Position numbers and translations under genes: made by a program
Shown: one piece after another, positions 34,517-47,032 of the stretch
Numbering within the stretch: the stretch's first letter is position 1
How the letters are laid out: each line of letters starts with the position of its first letter
From: Verrucomicrobiota bacterium
GTDB lineage: Bacteria > Verrucomicrobiota > Verrucomicrobiia > Opitutales > Opitutaceae
Length of the DNA stretch: 61,221 nt
Direction of reading: 5' to 3'
Assembly: GCA_023386835.1 (NCBI GenBank)
Contig: JAEWIY010000198.1
Span: forward strand, 1 to 61,221
Notes under the pieces: model-generated
The model's input: only the letters and a program-made list of their open reading frames with translations
The model's database searches: none
Told to the model about the DNA's origin: nothing

Positions 34517-34582
34517 GCGAAAGCGGACCCGACACCTCACGTTTCGGCTGCGAAAGCGGACCTGACACCTCACGTTTCGGCT
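34517..34582. repeat. two tandem copies of a 33-bp repeat
   Basis: 34517-34549 and 34550-34582 are identical except for one C/T change at the 13th base. Each unit begins GCGAAAGCGGACC and ends CACGTTTCGGCT. It lies between tRNA-Ser and the DUF983 stop, in a stretch with no gene. Confidence 0.9.
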
Positions 34583-34620
34583 GGGCAAGCCAGTCTGCCC
34601 GCGTCGCCCGAAGGTCCGCC

Positions 34621-35028
34621 TCAGGTGTTGGCGTCTTCGTCAGGGCGCAGTTCCCGCTGGTTGACGGGCAGGTGGTGTGGGAAGAGCACGTAGTAGTTCA
34701 TCAACCACCAGCTGCGCGCGGAGCGATAGAGGAGGATCGGGACGACGATCGCGCCGATGCCCGCGACCCAGGCGGCGGCCACTCCAGGAATGACTCCGGC
34801 GAGATGCAGCAGCAGGACCGGCACCAGAAACAGCACGACGGTGACGCCGTAGTTCAGCGCCACGGCACCGAGGAAGGCCCCCTCATCACGTTCGATCGGC
34901 AGGCCGCAGGCGTCGCACCGACGTTTGGCACGAAACCACGTCCCTTCCTCGAACAACGTACGTCCACCGCAGTTCGGACAACGATTGCTCAGCCCACGAG
35001 CGACGATCTGGAGGCGCGTCACCTTCAT
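34621..35028 (-). CDS. DUF983 zinc-ribbon membrane protein
   Basis: The ATG at 35028 (MKVTRLQIVARGLSNRCPNCG) gives 135 residues; the longer open frame upstream is not protein-like. Two CxxC pairs, CPNCG and CDACG, form a probable zinc ribbon in residues 15-45, followed by two hydrophobic helices (VVLFLVPVLLLHLAGV, VAAAWVAGIGAIVVPIL). This is the DUF983 layout; function is unknown. It lies downstream of tsf on the same strand, but a terminator separates them. Confidence 0.85.
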   Translation of the reverse strand: MKVTRLQIVARGLSNRCPNCGGRTLFEEGTWFRAKRRCDACGLPIERDEGAFLGAVALNYGVTVVLFLVPVLLLHLAGVIPGVAAAWVAGIGAIVVPILLYRSARSWWLMNYYVLFPHHLPVNQRELRPDEDANT

Positions 35029-35157
35029 CGTTTCACAATCAAGCAAGTTCGCCGCGGCTTGAACATGCCAAATCCCGGGGCGGAAGCAGTCAGGTGTGAA
35101 CATCACGGATACATCCGCCGATCTAATGGCCGCCGCTCCCCCCCCGAGCCGGGGCAC

Positions 35158-35185
35158 AAAAAAAGCACCTCCCGCGGGAGGTGCT
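35158..35185 (-). terminator. intrinsic terminator of rpsB-tsf
   Basis: On the minus strand GCACCTCC (35184-35177) pairs with GGAGGTGC (35172-35165) around a CGCG loop, then runs into seven T residues (35164-35158). It begins 44 bp after the tsf stop and isolates the operon from DUF983. Confidence 0.92.
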
Positions 35186-35228
35186 TCGGTGAGGGTGGTC
35201 GCGCGCGAGACGCGAGGATGTTCAGCGC

Positions 35229-35822
35229 TTAGGCGCCGAGCTGGTACCGAACGAAGCGGCGGATCTGGATGTTCTCACCCGTCTTCGCGATCTGCTCGGT
35301 CACGAGTTCACGGATGGTCTTCTCCGGCGCCTTCACGAACGGCTGGTCGAGCAGCACCACTTGCGAGTAGTACTTCTCGATCTTGCCCTCGACGATCTTC
35401 TGAACGGCCATCGGCGGCTTGCCCGCGGCCTGCGAAGCGGCGATTTCGCGCTCCTGGTTCAGGACGTCTTCCGGAACCTCCTCGCGGGTCACGCAGGTCG
35501 GGCTCGCGGCGGCGATGTGGAGGCACAGGTCCTTCACAAACGTGCGGAACTCGTCATTGCGGGCGACGAAGTCGGTCTCGCAGTTCACCTCGATCAGGAC
35601 GCCCACTTTTCCACCGAGGTGGATGTAGCTCTCGATCACGCCGTCTTTCGCGGCGCGATCAGCCTTCTTCGCGGCGGACGCGGCACCCTTCTTGCGCAGA
35701 ATCGTGACGGCCTCCTCCACATTGCCGTTCGCTTCCACCAGGGCGCGTTTGCAATCCATCAACCCCGCGCCGGTGCTGGCGCGCAGGTCGTTCACCATCG
35801 TCGCGGTAATCGTAGTGCTCAT
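35229..35822 (-). CDS. tsf: translation elongation factor Ts
   Basis: Nucleotide exchange factor for EF-Tu. The 197-residue protein has the N-terminal UBA-like domain with VNDLRASTGAGLMDCKRALVEANGN (residues 10-34), and the core motif VGVLIEVNCETDFVARNDEF. It is short compared with the 283 residues of E. coli; the second core subdomain is reduced, as in several other phyla. It follows rpsB by 67 bp on the same strand, the near-universal gene order. Confidence 0.97.
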   Translation of the reverse strand: MSTTITATMVNDLRASTGAGLMDCKRALVEANGNVEEAVTILRKKGAASAAKKADRAAKDGVIESYIHLGGKVGVLIEVNCETDFVARNDEFRTFVKDLCLHIAAASPTCVTREEVPEDVLNQEREIAASQAAGKPPMAVQKIVEGKIEKYYSQVVLLDQPFVKAPEKTIRELVTEQIAKTGENIQIRRFVRYQLGA

Positions 35823-35889
35823 TCTCGAAAGGTCTCAAGGGCCCGGTTCGCGGAGCAGGTGCCGACCCACCCCGCTCAACCGGAGCATC

Positions 35890-36831
35890 TTACTCTTCGT
35901 TCTCGGTCGTCGTGGCCGCGGCCTTGGGAGCAGCGATCTTCTTGCGGGTCGCCGGCTTCTTCTTGGCCACCGGCGCCTCAGCAGCCGCTTCCTCGCTCCC
36001 TTCGGTCGACTCCGTCGCCTCGGTGGGCGCCGCAGCGTCAGCCGGGGTCTCCGGAGTCGCCTCAGCCTCCACACCCGCCGCCGCCGCGACGGCAGCCGTG
36101 GCCGCGCGCAGGTCAGCTTGGGCGCGCGACGTGCGACGCGAGTCACGCTGGCCGAGACCGGACTGGATCGCTTCGACGATCGCATCGATGATGATGCGGA
36201 TCGACTTCACCGCATCGTCGTTGCCCGGGATCGGGTGGTTGACGCCGGTCGGGTCGGAATTGGTGTCGACCAAGGCAACGGTCGGGATGTTGCAGCGCGC
36301 GCCTTCAGCCGCGGCGATCGCCTCATGGCTGGTGTCGACGAGGAAGATGGCTTCCGGCAGCTGCTCCATGTCGACGATGCCGGCGAAATTCTTCTGCATG
36401 CGCACCATCTCGCGCTTGATCGCCGCCGCCTCCTTGGCGTGCAGCTTGCCGAGCTCGCCGGAGGTCTCCATCGCCTGGTACTTCTTGTACTTGGCAATCG
36501 AGCGCTTGACGGTCGCGAAATTGGTCAACGTGCCACCCAGCCAGCGGTCAACGCAGTAGGGCATGTTGGTGGCGGAGGCCGCCTCACGGATGATGTCCTG
36601 GGCCTGCCGCTTCGTGCCGACGAGCAGCACGGTGCCGCCATTGGCGACGGTTTCCGTCAGGAACGCACAGGCTTTCTCGAGCAGCGCGTGGGTCTTGCCC
36701 AGATCGATGATGGTGATGCCCTGGCGATGGTCGAAAACGTAGGGCTTGGAGCGCGGATTCCAGCGCTTGGTCTGGTGGCCGAAATGAACGCCGGCGTCGA
36801 GGAGGTCCTTGACGGAGATACTGATACTCAT
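35890..36831 (-). CDS. rpsB: 30S ribosomal protein S2
   Basis: Small-subunit ribosomal protein. The ATG at 36831 (MSISISVKDLLDAGVHFGHQTKRWNP) gives 313 residues with the two S2 signatures: VKDLLDAGVHFGHQTKRW near the start and the later PTGVNHPIPGNDDAVKSI. The S2 core ends near residue 235; the remaining 75 or so residues are an Ala/Glu/Pro-rich tail ending in Lys-rich and acidic segments (KKKPATRKK, TTTENEE), longer than the E. coli protein (241). A longer open frame upstream of the ATG is not conserved. There is no Shine-Dalgarno sequence; two hairpins lie in the leader. Confidence 0.97.
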   Translation of the reverse strand: MSISISVKDLLDAGVHFGHQTKRWNPRSKPYVFDHRQGITIIDLGKTHALLEKACAFLTETVANGGTVLLVGTKRQAQDIIREAASATNMPYCVDRWLGGTLTNFATVKRSIAKYKKYQAMETSGELGKLHAKEAAAIKREMVRMQKNFAGIVDMEQLPEAIFLVDTSHEAIAAAEGARCNIPTVALVDTNSDPTGVNHPIPGNDDAVKSIRIIIDAIVEAIQSGLGQRDSRRTSRAQADLRAATAAVAAAAGVEAEATPETPADAAAPTEATESTEGSEEAAAEAPVAKKKPATRKKIAAPKAAATTTENEE

Positions 36832-36913
36832 GTGGTGATCTATGTATCGAAATACACAGGTCGGCCGATGGGCCGCCTTGCGATCGATAGGTCTGTTACT
36901 GGTTTTGGTTGGT

Positions 36914-36931
36914 CTCTTTCGAAGGAAAGAG
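36914..36931 (-). other. hairpin in the rpsB leader
   Basis: CTCTTTC/GAAAGAG forms a perfect 7-bp stem with a four-base loop about 85 bp before the rpsB ATG. A second small hairpin, TGTAT-TTCG-ATACA on the minus strand, lies about 20 bp before the ATG. Either could serve S2 autoregulation, as known for other rpsB leaders, but this is only suggested by position. Confidence 0.4.
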
Positions 36932-36937
36932 CGGTCC

Positions 36938-36966
36938 AGCACAGAGAGCCCCGCCCGGGCTGGCAA
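36938..36966 (-). promoter_or_regulatory. candidate rpsB promoter
   Basis: On the minus strand TTGCCA (36966-36961; five of six to consensus) is 17 bp from TGTGCT (36943-36938). It would place the start about 100 bp before the rpsB ATG, upstream of the leader hairpins, and downstream of the kinase stop at 37009. Confidence 0.4.
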
Positions 36967-37008
36967 GCGCGGAGTTTGGACGTTTTCAGCCGGCGCCCAC
37001 CCAGCCGG

Positions 37009-41331
<4,323 letters not shown>

Positions 41332-41593
41332 GGCTGCCGGCAGCCCGCCTGGCTGGCAGATCGCCGGACTCCGTTACTGATCGGGTGACGGCCGCCCTTC
41401 TTTAACCGGCACGACGCACGCGTAGTGAAAAACCCACGACAGCCTGGGCGGCTCGCCGCACCTGCTGCGTGGTGCTAAACGCTAGTTGACAGCCATCTGC
41501 ACAGGGCGCCGCCTCGTCGCTCACTCGAGCTCCGTCCAATCTCCCCGCTGCGGGCAATGTTTACCCCACGGGTCGCCAAATGGGCCTGCCGCC

Positions 41594-42526
41594 TCATCCC
41601 GGCTGTGGCGTCGCCGGTTCTTCCGCGGTCTCCACCTTCTGCCGCGCGAACCGCCGGAGTGCATGGACGAAGTTCTGCACCAGCAATGATTCGTCGCCTT
41701 TGCGCCACAACGCCAGCAACTCGAATTGGAACGCCCGGCCCCCGGCCAGCGGTACAATCGCCATCTCATTGCCCGTCAAGGTCAGCCGATCCGGCACCAG
41801 CGAGAGCCCGTGGCCGCTTGCCACCATTGTGACCAGGGAACGGATACCCGAGACGATCCGAACCCGCGGAATCGTCACCCCAAACTTCGCCAACTGCTCC
41901 CGCACGTACCTCGCGTGCTCCGAGCCGCCGCTCTCACCGATGCAAATCATCGGCTGCCCAACAATCTCCGGCACCGTCAGCGCGCGCCGTCGCGCGAAGG
42001 GGTGTTCCGACGGCACCGCCACGCCCATCCGCAACTGCAGCACCGGCAGCACATCAACCGTCTTGTGCTCCGCCACCTGCTCGCGCGTGGCGAAGCCGAC
42101 CTGAATCTCCCCGGCCTTCACCGCGTGCACATGCTCGTGCACGGGCAGTTCGCGCAGGGAGATCTCCACGTGCGGGAACTTCTCCCGAAACCGCGCCAGG
42201 ACCGGCGACAAGAACGTGGCGCCCAAAACCCCGGGTTCGCCGATCACGAGCCGCCCCCGCTGCCCCGCCTCGGCTTCGCGCGCCAGCTCAGCCGCCTGAT
42301 CCACGCGGGCGAGCACCGCCCGCGCCTCCTCCAGGTAAACTTCGCCCGCCGGCGTCAACGCGACGCGCGCCGTGGTCCGATCGAGCAGGCGCACGCCCAA
42401 CTCAAATTCCAGTTCCTTGATCTGTTTGCTCAACGCCGGCCGCGTGAGGTGCAACCGGTCCGCCGCGCGGCGGAAGCTCAGCGATTCGGCGACCGCCACA
42501 AAATAGCGTAAATGGCGCAACTCCAT
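41594..42526 (-). CDS. LysR family transcriptional regulator
   Basis: 310 residues with the N-terminal winged helix-turn-helix (MELRHLRYFVAVAESLSFRRAADRLHLTRPALSKQIKELE, first 40 residues) and a C-terminal substrate-binding domain. The gene is divergent from the RND efflux operon with 115 bp between, so it likely controls both itself and the efflux genes in response to a small ligand. An inverted repeat with the LysR T-N11-A pattern lies eight bp upstream of its ATG. The 262 bp between its stop and the kinase ATG hold no gene. Confidence 0.94.
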   Translation of the reverse strand: MELRHLRYFVAVAESLSFRRAADRLHLTRPALSKQIKELEFELGVRLLDRTTARVALTPAGEVYLEEARAVLARVDQAAELAREAEAGQRGRLVIGEPGVLGATFLSPVLARFREKFPHVEISLRELPVHEHVHAVKAGEIQVGFATREQVAEHKTVDVLPVLQLRMGVAVPSEHPFARRRALTVPEIVGQPMICIGESGGSEHARYVREQLAKFGVTIPRVRIVSGIRSLVTMVASGHGLSLVPDRLTLTGNEMAIVPLAGGRAFQFELLALWRKGDESLLVQNFVHALRRFARQKVETAEEPATPQPG

Positions 42527-42534
42527 CGAAAGCT

Positions 42535-42551
42535 GGTAACTATTGGTTACC
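42535..42551. promoter_or_regulatory. LysR-type operator
   Basis: GGTAAC-TATTG-GTTACC is a perfect 6-5-6 inverted repeat containing T at 42537 and A at 42549 (T-N11-A), in the divergent region between the LysR gene and the RND operon. Confidence 0.65.
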
Positions 42552-42641
42552 GCCGAGGAAAAAACAAAGCCATTGGTGAATTATTCGTCGGGTGATAGTC
42601 TACACCTCCCAGGCGCGATCGTCCTGATGTTTCATCGAACC

Positions 42642-43808
42642 ATGACCTACCGTAAGCACCTCCCGATTCTTTTGCTGCTGCCGTTGCTGACCGCCTGTGG
42701 TCGCAAGGACGCTGCGCCGGCCACCCCGCCTCCGGCGGAGGTGCGCGTGGTTACGCTGGAACCGCAACGCGTCACCTTGACCCGCGAACTGCCGGGACGC
42801 ACCAACGCTTTCCTCGTTGCCGAAGTTCGGCCCCAAGTCACCGGAATCGTGCAGGAGCGGTTGTTCACCGAGGGCGCGATGGTGGAAGCGGGCCAACCGC
42901 TCTATCAGCTCGACGACTCGGTTTACCGTGCGGAGTTCGCCAGTGCCGAGGCCGCGTTGGCCCGTGCGCGCGCCACGCTTGAACTGGCGCGCCTGAACGC
43001 CACGCGGACCGAGCAGCTCGCCCAAGCCGATGCCGTCAGCCGGCAGGAACATGAGAACGCCATCGCCGCCCTGGCCCAAGCCGAAGCGGAAGTGGGCGTC
43101 GCGGAAGCCGCCGTGCAGGGCGCCCGCGTGACCTTGGGCTACACCAAGATCACCGCGCCGATCAGCGGCCGCATCGGCAAGTCGACCGTCACCCAAGGCG
43201 CGCTCGTCACCGCCAACCAGGCGACATCGCTCGCCACGATCCAGCAGCTCGACCCGATCTACGTCGACCTGACGCAATCCAGCCGTGAGTTCCTCGAACT
43301 CCGCCAGAACGTGGCCAGCGGAGCGCTGCAGCGCCCGGACGAGATGCCCGTGCAGATCCTGCTCGAAGACGGCACCCCTTATCAGGAACAGGGCAAGCTG
43401 GCGTTCAGCGAAGTCACCGTTGATCCGACGACGGGCAGCTTCGCGGTGCGTGTGATCGTGCCAAATCCCGAACACATTCTCCTGCCCGGCATGTACGTCC
43501 GCGCCATCCTCGGCACCGCCATTCGGGAAAATGCCATACTGGCGCCTCAGCAGGGCGTCGCACGCGATGCCCGCGGCAACACGAGCGCGATGGTCGTCAC
43601 TCCGGACAACCGCGTCGAGCAGCGCGCCGTTCAGGTGAGCCGCACCATTGGTGACAAGTGGCTCGTGGAAGGCGGCCTCGTCGCCGGCGACCGGGTCGTG
43701 GTGGAAGGCCTGCAGAAGATCCGTCCGGACATGCCGGTCCGCATCGCTGAACCGGCCGCCGGTGCTCCGGCGGTCACACCCGCCCCGGCCCCCGGCAACG
43801 GCTCGTAA
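42642..43808 (+). CDS. RND efflux periplasmic adaptor lipoprotein
   Basis: Membrane fusion protein joining the inner-membrane pump to the outer-membrane channel. The ATG at 42642 (MTYRKHLPILLLLPLLTACGRK) gives 388 residues with a lipobox LTAC, so it is a lipoprotein like AcrA/MexA; an ATG five codons earlier is also possible. The order is lipoyl half-motif (VRPQVTGIVQERLFTEGAMVEAGQPLYQLDD), coiled-coil hairpin rich in Ala/Glu/Arg, second lipoyl half (GYTKITAPISGRIGKSTVTQGALV), beta-barrel, and membrane-proximal domain. A possible promoter, TTGGTG (42573) with TAGTCT (42596), precedes it. It opens the three-gene efflux operon. Confidence 0.94.
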   Translation: MTYRKHLPILLLLPLLTACGRKDAAPATPPPAEVRVVTLEPQRVTLTRELPGRTNAFLVAEVRPQVTGIVQERLFTEGAMVEAGQPLYQLDDSVYRAEFASAEAALARARATLELARLNATRTEQLAQADAVSRQEHENAIAALAQAEAEVGVAEAAVQGARVTLGYTKITAPISGRIGKSTVTQGALVTANQATSLATIQQLDPIYVDLTQSSREFLELRQNVASGALQRPDEMPVQILLEDGTPYQEQGKLAFSEVTVDPTTGSFAVRVIVPNPEHILLPGMYVRAILGTAIRENAILAPQQGVARDARGNTSAMVVTPDNRVEQRAVQVSRTIGDKWLVEGGLVAGDRVVVEGLQKIRPDMPVRIAEPAAGAPAVTPAPAPGNGS

Positions 43809-43882
43809 GCGTATTCAAGCAGGCACGACCGAGCGCTCCGCTCCGGAGCCGGTCCCCGCGTCTCTCCCTTTAGGAACCTACC

Positions 43883-46800
43883 ATGGCACGTTTTTTCATT
43901 GATCGCCCGGTCTTCGCCTGGGTGATCGCCATCATCATCATGCTGGCGGGTGGTCTTGCCATCCCCAACCTGCCCATCGCCCGGTACCCGACGATCGCGC
44001 CGCCGACGGTGACGGTGAATGCGGTTTACCCGGGCGCCTCGGCCCAGGTCGTCGAAGACTCGGTCACCCAGATCATCGAGCAGAACATGAAGGGCCTCGA
44101 CGGCCTCATGTACATGTCGGCGACGAGTGACTCCAACGGCCGCGCGACCATCTCGTTGACCTTTCAAACCGGCACCAACGCGGACATCGCGCAGGTGCAG
44201 GTGCAGAACAAGCTGCAGCTCGCCACCGCGCTGTTGCCGCCAATCGTGCAGCAGCAGGGTATCAGCGTCACCAAGACCGGTGAAGGCTTCCTGATGGTCG
44301 TCGGCTTCGTCTCGGAAGACGGGTCGATGGACCGCAGCGACATCGCCGACTACATCGTCGCGAACATTGTCGACCCGCTGTCGCGTGTGCCCGGCGTCGG
44401 TGGCACGCAGGTGTTCGGTGCGCAGTACGCCATGCGCATCTGGCTCGACCCGCACAAACTCGAAACCTACCGGCTCTCCACGAACGATATCATCGCCGCG
44501 ATCCAGGCGCAGAACGCCCAGGTGGCGGTCGGCCAGCTCGGCGGCACGCCCGCCGCGCCCGGCCAGCAACTGAACGCCACGATCAACGCCGCCGGCCGCC
44601 TCGAGACACCCGAGCAGTTCCAGAACATCGTTATCCGCAGTACGACCGAGGGTTCGGTCCTCAAGCTCGGCGACATCGCGCGGGTTGAACTCGGAGCGGC
44701 GGACTACGGCATCATCAGCCGTCACAATGGCCGCCCCTCCAGCGGTGTGGCCGTGTCGCTCGCCACCGGCGCGAACGCGCTCGAGACCGCGGCCAACGTC
44801 AACCAGCTGATGCGCGACCTGCAGGAGAACTTCCCTCCGGGCATCAAGGCCGTCGTGCCATTCGACACGACCCCGTTCGTCTCGGTCGCGATCACCGGTG
44901 TGGTGCACACGTTGATCGAGGCGATCGTGCTGGTGTTTCTGGTGATGTACCTGTTCCTCCAGAACTTCCGCGCAACCTTGATCCCCACGATCGCGGTGCC
45001 GGTGGTGCTGCTCGGCACGTTCGCCGTGCTGGCGGCGCTTGGTTTCTCGATCAACATGCTGACGATGTTCGCCATGGTCCTCGCGATCGGCCTGCTGGTC
45101 GACGACGCGATTGTGGTGGTCGAGAACGTCGAGCGCGTGATGACGGAGGAAGGCCTGTCTCCGCTTGAAGCCACGCGAAAGTCGATGGACCAGATCACCG
45201 GCGCCTTGATTGGCATCGGGTTGGTGCTGTCCGCCGTGTTTGTGCCGATGGCGTTTCTCGGCGGCTCGACCGGCGTCATTTACCGCCAGTTCTCCGGCAC
45301 CATCGTCTCCGCCATGGCCCTCTCGGTCATCGTGGCGATCGTGCTCACGCCGGCGCTTTGCGCGACCATGTTGAAGCCGGTGGCCAAGGGTCACCACTAT
45401 CATGATACCGGCTTCTTCGGCTGGTTTAACCGCATCTTCGATCGCGGCAACAAGAAGTACCAGGGCGCGGTCCGGGGGATCCTGTCGCGCCGCAAGCGCT
45501 TCGCCGCGGTGTTCTTCGCGATGATCGCGCTGCTGATCTTCCTGTTCCTTCGCCTGCCAAGCTCATTCCTGCCCAACGAAGACCAGGGCATCCTCTTCAC
45601 GCAGATCCAGGCGCCGGTCGGGGCAACCCAGGAGCGCACCCTGGCGATCGTGGAGGAGGTCGAGCGCTACTATCTCGAGCAAGAATCCGACGCCGTCGAC
45701 GAACTGTTCGCGATCCAGGGTTTCAGTTTCGCCGGTCAGGGACAGAACAACGGCATGGCCTTCGTCAGCCTGAAGGACTGGGACGAGCGCCGCTCCAAGG
45801 ACCTGTCGGTTGAGGCCGTCGCCGGCCGTGCCATGGCCCGGTTCAGCCAGATCAAGGACGCACTTGTCTTCGCGATCGCGCCGCCTCCGATCACCGAGCT
45901 CGGTACCTCCGCCGGCTTCCTGTTCTACCTGAAGGACGAGACCGGCCAGGGTCACGAGGCGCTCATGCAGGCGCGCAATCAACTGCTCGCCGCCGCCAAC
46001 CAGAGCCCGCTGCTCGTGGCGGTGCGCCCGAACGGCCTGGAGGATGCGCCGCAGCTGCGCATCAACATCGACAATGAGCGAGCCTCCGCGCTCGGCCTCT
46101 CGATCGCCGACATTAACAACACCCTCTCGATCGCCTGGGGTGGTCGCTACATCGATGACTTCATCGACCGTGGCCGCGTGAAGCGCGTTTACCTGCAGGC
46201 CGACGCGCCCTTCCGCATGCTGCCGGAGGACTTTAATTCCTGGTCGGTGCGCAACGCCACCGGGCAGATGGTGCCGTTCTCCGCCTTCGCCAGCTACAGC
46301 TGGGACTACGGTTCACCGCGTCTCGAACGCTACAACGGCGTCTCCGCGGTCCAGATCAACGGCCAGGGTGCCCCGGGCGTCAGCACGGGTGACGCCATGG
46401 CCGAGATCGAGCGCCTGATGGAGCAACTGCCTCCGGGCTTTGACATCGAATGGACCGGCACTTCCTACCAGGAACGCCAGGCCGGGGCGCAAACGCCGCT
46501 GCTCTACACGCTGTCGCTCATCGTCGTCTTCCTCTGCTTGGCGGCGCTTTACGAGAGCTGGAGCATTCCCACTTCGGTGCTGCTCGCGGCGCCGCTGGGT
46601 GTGCTCGGTGCGGTGCTGGCCAATACGCTGCGCGGCATGGAACGCGACGTGTACTTCCAGGTGGCGATGCTCACGACCGTCGGTCTGACGAGCAAGAACG
46701 CCATCCTGATCGTTGAGTTCGCCAAGGAGAACCTCGAGCGCGGCATGGAGCTGATCGAAGCCACGATCACCGCCATCCGTGACCGGCTCCGGCCGATCTT

Positions 46801-47032
46801 GATGACGTCGCTTGCCTTCGGTTTCGGCGTGCTCCCGCTCGCCGTCTCGTCGGGCGCCGGCTCCGGCGCGCAACGAGCGATCGGCACGGGCGTGCTCGGC
46901 GGCATGCTCATCGGCACGCTGCTGGGCATCTTCTTCGTCCCGTTGTTCTTCGTGGTCGTCCAGACGCTCTTCGTCCGCAAACGGCCCGCCGCCAACCCGA
47001 CCCGGACCGCGGAGGATCCTCACCATGGTTAA
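43883..47032 (+). CDS. RND multidrug efflux permease, HAE1 (AcrB/MexB) type
   Basis: Proton-driven trimeric inner-membrane pump. At 1049 residues it matches AcrB (1049). The start MARFFIDRPVFAWVIAIIIMLAGG is the AcrB-type N-terminus. The proton relay aspartates are Asp407 and Asp408 in LLVDDAIVVVENVERVM, at the same numbers as in AcrB. Two large periplasmic loops and 12 TM helices are present, with GLTSKNAILIVEFAKE in TM10. A TAGGAA precedes the ATG. Specificity is unknown. It overlaps the following channel gene by eight bases. Confidence 0.97.
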   Translation: MARFFIDRPVFAWVIAIIIMLAGGLAIPNLPIARYPTIAPPTVTVNAVYPGASAQVVEDSVTQIIEQNMKGLDGLMYMSATSDSNGRATISLTFQTGTNADIAQVQVQNKLQLATALLPPIVQQQGISVTKTGEGFLMVVGFVSEDGSMDRSDIADYIVANIVDPLSRVPGVGGTQVFGAQYAMRIWLDPHKLETYRLSTNDIIAAIQAQNAQVAVGQLGGTPAAPGQQLNATINAAGRLETPEQFQNIVIRSTTEGSVLKLGDIARVELGAADYGIISRHNGRPSSGVAVSLATGANALETAANVNQLMRDLQENFPPGIKAVVPFDTTPFVSVAITGVVHTLIEAIVLVFLVMYLFLQNFRATLIPTIAVPVVLLGTFAVLAALGFSINMLTMFAMVLAIGLLVDDAIVVVENVERVMTEEGLSPLEATRKSMDQITGALIGIGLVLSAVFVPMAFLGGSTGVIYRQFSGTIVSAMALSVIVAIVLTPALCATMLKPVAKGHHYHDTGFFGWFNRIFDRGNKKYQGAVRGILSRRKRFAAVFFAMIALLIFLFLRLPSSFLPNEDQGILFTQIQAPVGATQERTLAIVEEVERYYLEQESDAVDELFAIQGFSFAGQGQNNGMAFVSLKDWDERRSKDLSVEAVAGRAMARFSQIKDALVFAIAPPPITELGTSAGFLFYLKDETGQGHEALMQARNQLLAAANQSPLLVAVRPNGLEDAPQLRINIDNERASALGLSIADINNTLSIAWGGRYIDDFIDRGRVKRVYLQADAPFRMLPEDFNSWSVRNATGQMVPFSAFASYSWDYGSPRLERYNGVSAVQINGQGAPGVSTGDAMAEIERLMEQLPPGFDIEWTGTSYQERQAGAQTPLLYTLSLIVVFLCLAALYESWSIPTSVLLAAPLGVLGAVLANTLRGMERDVYFQVAMLTTVGLTSKNAILIVEFAKENLERGMELIEATITAIRDRLRPILMTSLAFGFGVLPLAVSSGAGSGAQRAIGTGVLGGMLIGTLLGIFFVPLFFVVVQTLFVRKRPAANPTRTAEDPHHG

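Noticed and set aside
34517..34582. CRISPR array
   Set aside because: Only two directly adjacent copies with no spacers, so it is a tandem duplication, not CRISPR.
43631..45403. 590-codon open frame opposite the RND pump
   Set aside because: Extremely His/Arg/Asp-rich with no hydrophobic core; a shadow of the pump gene.
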